Source of the DNA: Medicago truncatula
Taxonomy: Eukaryota > Streptophyta > Magnoliopsida > Fabales > Fabaceae
NCBI RefSeq assembly: GCF_003473485.1
Contig: NC_053048.1
Span: forward strand, 52,015,755-52,079,754
Reading direction: 5' to 3'
Length of the DNA stretch: 64,000 nt
Below, piece by piece: positions 23,783 to 33,058 of the stretch. Below the pieces are notes generated by a model that did no database searches, was not told the DNA's origin, and was given only the letters and a program-made list of their open reading frames with translations. Positions within the stretch are counted from its first letter, which is position 1. Each line of letters starts with the position of its first letter. The translations under genes and the position numbers were made by a program.

Positions 23783-24560
23783 ATTTGATACGAAGAAGCT
23801 TAGCCCTAATCTTGATAAAGAAGATGGTCCTGAAACTGTGCTTGAAGTTCCTATAATAGAAGAAATTTTTACACATAAGAGTGGAACCATGAAAGCATGG
23901 CAGAATGTGAAGTTTTGGATGAAGCCAAACGCAGCAGAAGCAAAAGCTGCTTCCATGACAACAGTGTTTGGAGGAAGAAACTTAGGGTGTGTTTGTTTCT
24001 ATGGATAGATAGTGAGGGGAGAAAAAGACAAGGGAAAGAAGCATTTTTCATGGTTTGGAACAAGTGAAACTAACTAAGGAAAGAATGAAACACATGGGTC
24101 CCACACTAAAAACCTTTCCATGCCAATATGGGCAGAAAGGTTGGGGAAACAACCATTTTTGTTTAAAAAGTCCAAAACACTCCTACTTTTATTGTTTTTT
24201 ATTTCTAAAGGGGTGTGTGCATCTATAAGGGTATCTTTGTCAATTAGAAAAAAATAGATCTTTCTTTCCTCCAATTTTCCAATCCAATTTCTATTAAACC
24301 AAACAACCAAAACAATCCCTTCGCTTTCCATTCTCTTTCTTTCCTCATATAATCTTTCCTTTCACCGTCTTTCCTCTTACTTTCTCTTCTCATCCAAACA
24401 TAGCCTTAGAGATTCAGCTTTTGTTAGGTGTTGTAGGAGCTCAATTAATTATTCACCTATCATCAATTCTTCCGACAATTACCAACACTGGAATGAAAAG
24501 AACTTCAATAAAAAAACTCAATTTGTCCTGGCATAATTTTTTGGCACATAAATTTAAGGG
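23783..24560 (+). pseudogene. DUF620-family gene fragment split by a MITE
   Basis: The plus strand encodes KLSPNLDKEDGPETVLEVPI, then EEIFTHKSG and WQNVKFWMKPN (23793-23985). After a MITE it resumes as EIQLLLGVVGAQLI (from about 24412). DUF620 proteins of unknown function carry this EDG-ETVLEVPIPEE and LLLGVVGAPLIP order near the N-terminus. No start codon context and no remainder of the gene is seen, and the text decays after 24480. I judge it a dead fragment of a host gene. Confidence 0.65.
23986..24406. repeat. MITE inside the DUF620 pseudogene
   Basis: The ends are GGTGTGTTTGTTTCTATGGA and the inverted CATCCAAACATAGC. CTTAG repeats on both sides, consistent with a short target duplication. 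Confidence 0.65.
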
Positions 24561-24733
24561 CAGACAATTATATAAAAATTATTTATTCTATTAAGACAAA
24601 CATTTCGCAAACTTGCTTAGCCTGAACACTATAATACTCCGCTCTGATGCACTCCTCTCTGTATGCGAAACGTCACTTCTTTATTATCGATTATGATTTA
24701 GTTAACAACTTATTTTGTCCTAAAGACACTAAG

Positions 24734-25522
24734 GGTATGTTTGGAAACGGAGAAACAAGAAGGAAAGAAAACAAAGAGGAAAGAAAGAGCATTCAAAAAT
24801 GTCGTTTCCCTTGCATGGTTGCAGGGTCAAAGTGGAAAGAAAGTTTTATTTTGATGGGGCCCACGGGCAAAATCTTTCCACTCATGGCAGCGAAGAAAGT
24901 TGGGTGATTAGTTTGCAAATTGTAAAATTACAAAATGGCCATCGGTTGAAATTAAAAATTACGATGGCATGTGCATGTTATGTCCTCACAAGTCTGAGAA
25001 CTTGGTTGGTTAAAAGCATGCTTCTTCAAAAAAAAAAAATTTGTTACGTGCTTCTTCAAATTTCTACTAGTTATAATTTATACACAGCACACTACCGTCA
25101 ATTAAATTTATTATTAGTTTTTTTATTCATATACTTGATTTTTGACTATATACTCACTCCGGTCCTTATTATAAGAAACAATTGATTTTTTTGGTTCATA
25201 GAATAATTAATGTATCTTGTTATAAATATAGACTAGATACATCACTTACATAATGAATCTAAAAAATCAAATGTTTCTTATAATAAAGACCGGAGGAAGT
25301 ATATAATACTATATAATGTGACACCAACTAAAAAAATATAACATTAATTTTCAATGTAGGGGTATTTATGTCATTTAAAAAATATAGATATATCTTTCCT
25401 TTAACTTTCTTTTGTACCAAACAACTTAAATAATCATTTACTTTCCGCTCACTTTCATTCCTTCAACAATCATTCCTATTACTTACTTTCCTTCGACTTT
25501 CTTTGATCATCCAAAGAAAGCT
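24734..25522. mobile_element. TIR element with a nested Stowaway
   Basis: The left end is GGTATGTTTGGAAACGGAGA and the right end is a loose inverse (GATCATCCAAAGAAAGC). The interior is rich in AAGGAAAGAAA and its inverse TTTCCTTCGACTTTC. A Stowaway element (25153-25299) sits inside. Confidence 0.5.
25153..25299. repeat. Stowaway-type MITE
   Basis: The arms are CTCACTCCGGTCCTTATTAT and its inverse, ATAATAAAGACCGGAGGAAG, with TA at both borders. Confidence 0.85.
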
Positions 25523-25846
25523 TAAATGTGACATGCTTATTAATTTATATTTTTAATCAATTAAATTTTAAATTGCTAAGGTGATTGTTGGATTGGGAGT
25601 GAAGTTGAGGGATCATCCACATTCAGTCAACTAAAGATGATAATAATTGGTTGGCTCATGAGAAGAATTTAGAAATTCATCCATATTGTACCAAGAGTGA
25701 CTACACAAGAAAGTTGTACAGCAAACTATTATTTCTATAAAATGAGAGGCTTCTAACTCAAATTTGTTAGAACAACGTAATGCCATCTAAAAAGTTTGCC
25801 TGTCTAATATTTTGCAAATTAATATACCAACATAAATTTTGGTACT

Positions 25847-26608
25847 TGATACTTAGGTGTGTGTTCATATGGGAAAGACCAATCCTTTCCCACCATGAGA
25901 AAGTTTTTTTAACAATTAGATTGAAAGAGAACACTGAATTTACTATAGGTTGTCCACACTATATTTTTCTTGTCACTTTCTTCAACCTCTCAACGTGTAT
26001 GGATCTTACATTATTCCATGGGCATTAGAAATTGATTCTGCTGCTCCAATTGTTTGTCACCGCATAATATTATGCAGACTGTAAGCGTTTGTTACTATTA
26101 ACGTGGTCAATATTAGCTTATCTTTCCCTCACATTATGAAAAACAAACGCCGGATCTGTGATCCTTTCTATTGAACCACTTCTTTCATTCTGGGCATGGA
26201 CACATCGTCGGAGAGCCACCGCCGGTGACTTTCCGATCATCTTCTCCGGCTTCTTCAATTGATTTTTTTACAAAGCTTACAATCTGCCCCTTTTCACTTA
26301 CTCCAAACCAAACAACTAGAAAAGAAAATAAAAATATTACATTTGCATTTTTACTTATTCATATAGATCTAATTCAACAATTCATTTCTCTTGTTTTTTA
26401 ACTATAATTTTGTTTTATTGTCTCTATCATTGCCATTGAATTTGTTGGCTGGGAATGGAAGCAGAAAGCTACATTGGGAGGTTGATGACAGTGAAAAATA
26501 TAGTGTGGACAGTCTATAATAATATCAGTGTTCCCTGATGGTTAAAAAAAACATTTCCATGATGGAAAAGGATTGACCTTTCCCATGTGAAATGGCACCT
26601 GATACTTA
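25847..26608. mobile_element. non-autonomous MULE with perfect 9-bp TSD
   Basis: The element spans 25856-26599 and is bordered by TGATACTTA on both sides (25847-25855 and 26600-26608). TIRs of about 110 bp begin GGTGTGTGTTCATATGGGAA and GGTGCCATTTCACATGGGAA. The middle (26185-26300) is less AT-rich and reads HIVGEPPPVTFRSSSPASS in one frame, like a trapped plant gene piece (Pack-MULE). No transposase is present. Confidence 0.85.
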
Positions 26609-27000
26609 TTCTTTTGACACTTTTGTAAGAATAATTGGACGTGTACGCAATCATGGACATGTCTCGTTTAGAATCATAAATTTTGGTACTCGATCACAAT
26701 TATTTTTCATAATATACACATATACAGAAAAGATATTCTAATACACATTTGAGGAACAAATCACAAAAGAAGCTCCACCAACTGCCTGCTATATCTCCTC
26801 ACAGCACAGAGACCGAATTATGAAAGTGCAAGATACAGGGATGTGTGGTCTCATGTACTCACTGTTCCGTCGAGCATGAGGTACAATAGCTTTTTAACCA
26901 CTGAGGTCCACAGTAGTCTAATGGAAACAGATACACATAGTAGAATTCAATCCAATTTATGAGTAACAACCCGATTTGAATAAATGTAAAGCAAATCCAA

Positions 27001-27168
27001 CTATAAAAGCATACCCCACTTATTAACATAATTTAGAGACAGTAATAAACAAGCCTTCATTAATAGATATATAGAAGGATTTATTTCATAAGATGCTTTC
27101 GGAGCCCAGAGATTACCAATGGCTTCAACAATTGCAACTTTCAAATCTCCGTTCTTTATGAAAATCAT
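27001..27168 (-). other. 55-codon open frame at the end of the snoRNA unit
   Basis: It starts MIFIKNGDLKVAIVEAIGNL and runs to a TAG at 27001-27003. The first 26 residues look protein-like, the rest less so. It could be an exon of the snoRNA host transcript or chance. I recognise no family. Confidence 0.2.
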
Positions 27169-27447
27169 AAGGCTTCACACTTCGATATTGTGATATCCAA
27201 CTAGACAAACAATGTTTAAGAGACAAATTAGCATATTAATGGTAACAAATGGCCTCAGAGGTAGTGACAATTAGCATTTATCAATCACACAGCAGATCTG
27301 GTAATACGTGCAAGTAATACATCATTGGCCATCCGTACTATTTATCTTAAAAATGAATGTAAATCAATGTTTTAAATTTGAAAATCAAAGTTGGAAACAC
27401 AATCATAAGAAAAATACTATGAAAATCCAACGCAATTATAATACAAT

Positions 27448-27534
27448 ATGCATCAGAGAGATTCCCATCGACAAATCATCATGTTCTCTAATTAGGAGAT
27501 CTGATGTCCCTGTCTAATTTATCGTCACTTGCAA
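27448..27534 (-). ncRNA. C/D-box snoRNA, copy 1 of a 25S rRNA guide family
   Basis: On the minus strand a C box GTGACGA (27522-27528, one change from consensus) is followed by TAGACAGGGACAT and later GGGAATCTCT, then the D box CTGA (27453-27456). Short TGCA pairing encloses it. The two guides are antisense to 25S rRNA GAGATTCCCA and TGTCCCTGTCTA as I recall that sequence. It is a paralogue of the copies at 27939 and 28136. Such RNAs direct 2'-O-methylation in the nucleolus. Confidence 0.75.
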
Positions 27535-27704
27535 GTTGCATAACTATGATGAAACCAAATCAAGTAAAACAACTAAATTTCCAAGTAAACAAAACAGCAA
27601 CACCAACTCTACGTAAACCTATTGTATCACAACAAAACAGCAACAATTACAAAAACCATCTTTATCACTAATAAAAATATATACTTCAACCAAATTCAAC
27701 ACAT

Positions 27705-27840
27705 TCAGGATCAATTGTCTCAGTCTATGGAAATCTCAAAAAAGACGCGGATAGGTATGACAATTAATTTAAACATTATCAACAATAAGATCAGTACCAA
27801 CATACAAAGTACAATACTGATTGTGTTTGTTGACAACGGG
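27705..27840 (-). ncRNA. possible H/ACA-type snoRNA
   Basis: Two hairpins lie in tandem on the minus strand. Hairpin 1 (27776-27836) has a lower stem TTGTCAACA/TGTTGATAA, an internal loop AACACA/CTTAT, and an upper stem ATCAGTA/TACTGAT, which is the pocket shape of H/ACA RNAs. AAATTA (27765-27770) fits the H box ANANNA. Hairpin 2 (27713-27765) has ATTGTC/GACAAT and an internal loop. The only nearby ACA lies in the last stem, not three bases from an end, which weakens the call. Confidence 0.35.
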
Positions 27841-27938
27841 AAAATCAATGGAACATCTAAACATTATCAACACTCAAAATATTATTTCATCTCTTCTTTT
27901 TTCAATGGAGAAAATCTTAATCCTATTAATTGATAGAA

Positions 27939-28023
27939 ACGCATCAGAGATTTTCCCATTAGACAAATCAACATTCTCCCTTCGGAGTGCTGAGTCCCTG
28001 TCTATCTTGTCATCATCTGCGCA
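27939..28023 (-). ncRNA. C/D-box snoRNA, copy 2 of the 25S guide family
   Basis: C box ATGATGA (28010-28016), D box CTGA (27944-27947), and a terminal stem GCGCA/TGCGT with one wobble. The first guide (TAGACAGGGAC) is kept. The D-box guide reads ATGGGAAAATCT, which no longer fits GAGATTCCCA well, so this copy may have lost or changed one target. Confidence 0.75.
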
Positions 28024-28135
28024 TAAGGGTTAGGACCAACATATATGTTACTATTTAACAAGTGCATAGAGCTTTACATTTCAAACAAAATAATCACCAT
28101 AAAAGATTAGACCCAAAATATGTTTTTAATAAATT

Positions 28136-28221
28136 GTGCATCAGAGAGATTCCCACAGACAAATCAGCATTTTCTCTAATTAGGAGATCTGATGTCCCTG
28201 TCTAGTTTGTCATCATTTGCA
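28136..28221 (-). ncRNA. C/D-box snoRNA, copy 3 of the 25S guide family
   Basis: C box ATGATGA (28210-28216) and D box CTGA (28141-28144). The two guides, TAGACAGGGACA and GTGGGAATCTC, are antisense to TGTCCCTGTCTA and GAGATTCCCAC, which follow each other directly in plant 25S rRNA as I remember it. By the D+5 rule the D guide would place a methyl on the second A of GAGA. The guides make this the clearest member of the three. Confidence 0.8.
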
Positions 28222-28406
28222 ACATATAAAACCATGGTAAAAACAACAATATCGTTCCAAAACTAACAACAATTAACAAAAATAATTCTAATCTAATGAA
28301 ACAAAATTAAAATCTCTTTTTAAAAAAATAATTATGTTCTTCCAAAAGATTTGTATCAACGCATCAGATTGAAAAAGTAATTGTAAATTGAAATGAAAAT
28401 AAAATG

Positions 28407-28472
28407 GTGCCTCAGAGTAAAATTGTTTCATAGAAATTAATCTCAAAGTATATTTAACACCATCATGGGCAC
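28407..28472 (-). ncRNA. short C/D-box snoRNA candidate
   Basis: The terminal stem is GTGCC/GGCAC. A C-box-like ATGATGG (28460-28466) and D box CTGA (28412-28415) complete a 66-nt RNA. The guide before the D box reads AACAATTTTACT; I could not match it to an rRNA position. Its place between two other snoRNAs of the same strand supports it. Confidence 0.6.
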
Positions 28473-28633
28473 AGAGATAAACAAACGAAATTGACTTTGA
28501 ATAAAATAAAACATCATTAAATATGAAACAGTTGAAATAAGGTAAAGCATAGTTAAAATCGAATAGAAGTAATCCATAAAAAAACCATGTGATATTTGGA
28601 CATATGAAAAATCAATTTGGACACAAAAAATGA

Positions 28634-28716
28634 GAGGTCTCAGGTTATTTAAACACATCAAAATCTAAAAAAGATTATCAGACAATGTAGGCAAATAAAA
28701 ACACATCACAGACCTC
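28634..28716 (-). ncRNA. U34: U34 C/D-box snoRNA (snR62/SNORD34 family)
   Basis: This 83-nt RNA is closed by a perfect stem, GAGGTC/GACCTC. The boxes are in order: C GTGATGT (28703-28709), D' CTGA (after the guide), C' TTGATGT, D CTGA (28640-28643). The guide TTTGCCTACATTGT before D' matches the human U34 guide (ACCTACATTGT) and is antisense to 25S ACAATGTAGGCAA. U34 directs 2'-O-methylation of a uridine in that helix; the D+5 rule points to the U of ACAAU. Confidence 0.85.
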
Positions 28717-28779
28717 ACATTTTAACAAGATAAAACTATCAAACATCAAGAAAAGCATAGTAAAATTAAGAGGGAAAAA

Positions 28780-28905
28780 AGAGTTGACTCAGTGGTGGCT
28801 AGATTAATTTAGGTTCGATTCTGCCTGCAATTGACCTCACCTTAAAATCAGAAGAGGGAGCTTTGTATCCTCACGGTCAACAATTTTTAATCCCCAACAA
28901 AATTG
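28780..28905 (+). repeat. SINE-like fragment
   Basis: GACTCAGTGGTGGCTAGAT followed by GGTTCGATTCTGCCTG resembles the A and B boxes of a tRNA-derived SINE on the plus strand, opposite to the snoRNA unit. Confidence 0.35.
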
Positions 28906-28934
28906 AAAATATATATATATATATAAATGAGATA

Positions 28935-29045
28935 GATCACTCAGTTCAGCGGGGTTATCGACACGCAAAGCAATCTCTCGAAAGAGAAGAAAGCACTGCA
29001 CTGCGGTCTGTTGAGCTTGAATTTTATGGAGTCATCATCGTGATC
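28935..29045 (-). ncRNA. long C/D-box snoRNA candidate (111 nt)
   Basis: The terminal stem GATCAC/GTGATC is perfect. C box ATGATGA is at 29032-29038 and D box CTGA at 28941-28944, each directly next to the stem. At 111 nt it is longer than its neighbours. The sequence before the D box (TCGATAACCCCGCTGAA) gives no rRNA target that I recognise, so it may be an orphan. It is the RNA nearest the promoter. Confidence 0.7.
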
Positions 29046-29198
29046 TCATACTATGCAGTATGCACAACAAATATCGAAATCCAGAAAAACAAATAACAAA
29101 TAACAAAGGAAAACAAAATCAGCTGCAATAGAAAAAATTGAAAATGGGAGAGGAGGGACTCCATTGGGTTTTGTTTCTCCACAGCCGCATCTGATCTG

Positions 29199-29318
29199 AA
29201 TTTATAGGAAGAGTTAATTAGGGTTTTTGATAACACGCTGTCGTTTTGAAAGGCAACTGTGAAAGCCCGATAAAGATATGGTCAAAAGCCCAAATCACCT
29301 AAAACCACTCTCAGCCCA
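29199..29318 (-). promoter_or_regulatory. promoter of the snoRNA cluster
   Basis: Reading on the minus strand, in order: two site II elements TGGGCT (29313-29318 and 29287-29292), a telo-box AAACCCTAA (about 29217-29225), and a TATA box TATAAA (29201-29206). Site II plus telo-box is the known signature of plant ribosomal-protein and snoRNA gene promoters, bound by TCP and Pur-alpha type factors. Transcription would start near 29170 and run through all the snoRNAs above. Confidence 0.7.
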
Positions 29319-29329
29319 ACACTTGATTG

Positions 29330-30016
29330 AGAATAGTGTGTTATTTTTTATTTTTTGTATTTTAACCGATTAAATAAGTTTTTTTTATCTCAATAAATAA
29401 ATTAATTTTTGTTTTAATCCTTGTAAAATATATGTCCTTATAGTATATTTCACCATAGAGATTTAGTCTTCGTTAAAGTCAAATTTGTTTAACCATTCAT
29501 AAACTTTTAAATTCTCGAATAATCTTTTTACACATATTTAGAACATAATAAAAAGTTCATCCGTAAAAAATAAGCTCAAAATATTATTTATAGGCCAAAA
29601 TTTTCATTATTTTTATCTTAAATTTTTAAATGTTTTAAAAATTCATATTTAATTCATTTTATTTTTTAAATATTCTAATTTTTTGTGGAAGAACTTTTTA
29701 CAAGGTTCTAAATAAGATTGCAAAATGTAAACAAAAAAATAAAATTGCAAAGAGACATTCAAAAATTAATTTTTTTAAGGATAATTAAACAAATTTAAAT
29801 TTAATAAGGACTAAAATTTTATGCTGAAAATTTAATTGAGTCCAATCTATTATTTGTTAAAGACTTTATTTTAAATGAACATGACCTTTTTAGACACTTA
29901 GTATGGACTATTAGCATGTTTATACATCTATTTTGTGATTGTGTTAAGTGGTTCTAGCTTAACAAAGAGTAATGATATTTGTACCCTTTCAATTTTCCAA
30001 CACTCACTTAACATGT
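29330..30016. other. intergenic, decayed TIR element
   Basis: 29360-29870 has worn arms resembling the GGTTAAATATG family (ATCTCAATAAATAAATTAAT and ATTTAGTCTTCGTTAAAG words). No gene is seen. Confidence 0.35.
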
Positions 30017-30644
30017 ACTACTATTGAAAAATGCTATTTGGTGCGACAGCAATTTCGTGGGAAACGCACGAATGAGTAAAATCACATGGTTTCAATTTTA
30101 TCAGTTTTTTTTTTTATGCTGACAAAAGAAACAAGCCTTTGACTACTTTAATCTGACAAATCAATCATAGTTTTGATGAATTCTTGTAAGCCACCGTCTT
30201 TACCACCTCTTATTCCCTTGCAGTTCATTGCAATATCTTGGAATATAATTCGACATAGAAATATATTTATAAATAGGTCTTGTTAACGAGTGCTCTGAGA
30301 CATTTTTTAAGGGTTTCAAAAGAAGAAATTATTTCATAAAAAATCAAATATTACAATTTTCAATACTTTGATAACACAAATTTTCAAAAATAGTTACCAT
30401 TTAAAAATTCTCCGGAGACATTCGTTAACATTTTCCTTTATAAATTTATCTATGTTATTCTTTGTTTAATTCACAAAGAATTGTAATTGGGAATTACTTT
30501 TTTCTTGCGTTGACGAGACTATTAGAAGACCAACTTCCTTGAAAGAAATAGCACACAAGTGTTGGATTTGGGACTTCAATTACACGGTCGTGTGTTTCAC
30601 GCGAAAAAACTTTCGCACCATATAGCACTACACTCACTACTATT
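30017..30644. mobile_element. second non-autonomous MULE with 9-bp TSD
   Basis: The element spans 30026-30635 between two copies of ACTACTATT (30017-30025 and 30636-30644). TIRs of about 50 bp read ATGCTATTTGGTGCGACAGC and, inverted, GTGCTATATGGTGCGAAAGT. No coding sequence is present. Confidence 0.75.
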
Positions 30645-30899
30645 ATTCACTCTATTTTTCTCTTAAATGAGTGACTATCAAATATTTCCCTTTAACAAAA
30701 CTAGTTTTATATGTCTTTCTAAACATTTTTTGAGTTGAATGTCTTCTCATTAAAATCATTTTATTTTCCTAGAAGTATTGTATATTATATAGGTTATGCG
30801 TTACGTTGTATGTACTCTGAACATGATAATAAACCATATATGCTTTTTGTATCACATTTTTCCCTATCATAACGGTATATATCTCATAATGAACAAATA

Positions 30900-31440
30900 T
30901 GGATGTCAAGATGAAGCAAATGATCCTTAAAAAAAAATGAACCATCCTTTAAAAGAAATGAAGCAAATGTTAAAGCTTCTCAAAGAAGATGTGGATTCCT
31001 TTACCAGAATGGCAGCAATGTATTACAAGAAGCATCTGGAGCTTGTGAAACTTGTTGATTAGTTTTACCGGGCATACCAAGCATTGACTGAGAGAGATGA
31101 TCCATGCAACTGGAGTGAAACGCATACACCAGATACTACCTGCCAGTTACATGCCAACAATCCTTCCATGGAGAATGAGCCGCATGTATACACCAGATAC
31201 TACTTGCCACTCGCATGCCTTCTCAGATGAATTGCAAAAGGATACTTCTACTCATGAAACAGATACTGCAATAAGCAGAAATGGTATGAAACAACTTAAT
31301 GATTTCTTCATGACATGAGAGTCGGTAAGTCATGTAAAGTTTGCAGAAGGGCGTTTAGGAGGGGGCTCAATTTTCTAAGTTTGAGGTGAAAGTGGAGAAG
31401 AAGAATGGTAGAGTTTATTTTACTGATGGTAAGATTTACA
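30900..31440 (+). pseudogene. NET1/KIP1-type actin-binding gene fragment
   Basis: The plus strand reads MDVKMKQM, then, after an interruption, MKQMLKLLKEDVDSFTRMAA, MYYKKHLELVKLVD, a stop, and FYRAYQALTERDD. This is the end of the NAB actin-binding domain of Networked proteins (family text IKLIEEDADSFARRAEMYYK). Further on, DELQKD, TDTAISRNGMKQLNDF and SHVKFAEGR match the region after the NAB domain, in more than one frame. ATGAAGCAAATG occurs twice, about 50 bp apart, around an inserted AT-rich piece. An in-frame TAG follows LVKLVD (31060-31062). It is a broken copy of a host gene without its 5' part. Confidence 0.75.
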
Positions 31441-32275
31441 CCTCTCTAATCCTGTATCTTACGTTTTAATTAATTAAGTATCTTAAGATTTATAACTGTT
31501 GTTGTTCATTAACATAAAAGCATTTTCATCTGGTATTTTTTGTGCAACCAGAAATTGTTCCAATCATGTAAGTGCATATTAAACCTGAATTGATTTAAAT
31601 TTGTTTTATGAGTTAATTTCTCTTTACCTCAATTATCATGTTTTACTAACTATTTTAAAGTGTGCCTCTAATCATGTGTCTTTCTTCTTTAAGAGTGTAG
31701 ATAGTAAAATTGTGTCTTTTAAGAGTTTATAAATGTATGCAACTTATCTAAGTTTCAAACACATGGACATGTGTGCTAATACTAACCTTTGTAATTGAAA
31801 CATTTCAATGACAATTTAAAACTGATTTATAGAGTAGAGCTTCAGCTGTTGATATGGTTCAATTTTTATTATTTTAATTGTATGCCTTAAAATGTTCATT
31901 CAATTTTTGTTTGCTGTTGCTATTTTCATGGATGATCCTCACTGTGTGCAGGTGGCTGTTAGGCGTGATTCAGTGTGGGTGATTTTGAGGCTTGTGTATG
32001 CTCAACTAGGCTTAGAAATGTTCCGTTAGTATGACATTTATATGGCTGTTGGTAACATTGCTTTCTTTTTCCTTGGATGCATATTTTAGCACCAGAATTT
32101 TATTTGGGTCAATTGTGATAGGCCTTTTTCTTGGGCACTATGGTGTGTAAATGTTCCGTATATATGCGGCACCTTTTGTATATCCCGCATTTATTGTTTT
32201 TATCCGCGAGGGTTATAGTTTTTTGTACAACTCGACGTGAATAAATTTTAGCTGATTCAAAAAAAAAATGTAATT
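31441..32275 (+). other. spacer with a poly-A-ended repeat tail
   Basis: No frame is recognised. 32040-32272 ends in poly-A after GCGAGGGTTATAGTTTTTTG and could be the 3' end of a LINE or of a processed transcript; the family is not assigned. Confidence 0.3.
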
Positions 32276-33058
32276 GTTTTTATTTTTGTACACTGCCTAG
32301 CAAATGAAAGGTTGATTTAAGGCTTATGTTAGCTTATCACATGATAAGATAAGAAGGTGTGATATAAGAACAAAATCAAATCCTTCAACAATGCTCAAGA
32401 ACTCGTGGCTAATTTCCATACATTTGGATTTCAAGAGTGTCTGTCTTGAAATACACTTTTTCTTAGTGTTTTAGTTAGGCATACACTTTTGCATAAATTA
32501 ATTGAAGTGCAACCTTAAACAGAGACACTAGAGCGGACAAAGATCGATATAAAACTTACAAATAGATATGAAAAGTCGGTACTTCAAAGCTATTGTTTTA
32601 TCATAAAAGATGGAGCCAAGATACTCTTAAGCAAATACCTCAGAAACAATTTGTTAAACGTTGGGAAGATTTCCCTAAGGATGGCAGTATAGTTGGGTGA
32701 CTTAGCACAAATAAATTGATATATACATGGTTCAAATGTAAGCTAAATATGTTTCTGTTTGTAATTTCATTTTGATTGAAAAAGTAAATTCGATTTTGGT
32801 ATAAGTAAATTCTCAAGCATTTGAAGCACTTCCTTCGTTTCAGATTGATTGTCATTTTTAGGTTCTGTACGGTTTACAATCTAAAATTTCTTTTGTTGTT
32901 AAAAATTAAAGTCTCAACTCTAAAAGACCTGTGCGATAGCTTAGGTCAGGAGTCTAGTATATATGATACGGAGGGTGTATTATTCGTTATTTTTAATACA
33001 ATATTAAATCTATGTTTAGTCTAAAGGTGACAGTATTGCATTCGAGTATATGATATTA
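32276..33058. other. intergenic, no gene recognised
   Basis: AT-rich spacer with only short frames. A Stowaway-like piece, GATACGGAGGGTGTA (about 32965-32979), is visible without its partner end. Confidence 0.35.

Noticed and set aside
27245-27305. A further C/D-box RNA (CTGA near 27256, GTGATTG as C box)
   Set aside because: The C box is poor and no closing stem can be formed.
28863-29096. 77-codon plus-strand frame
   Set aside because: It covers the 111-nt C/D RNA on the other strand and resembles no protein; the RNA explains the sequence better.
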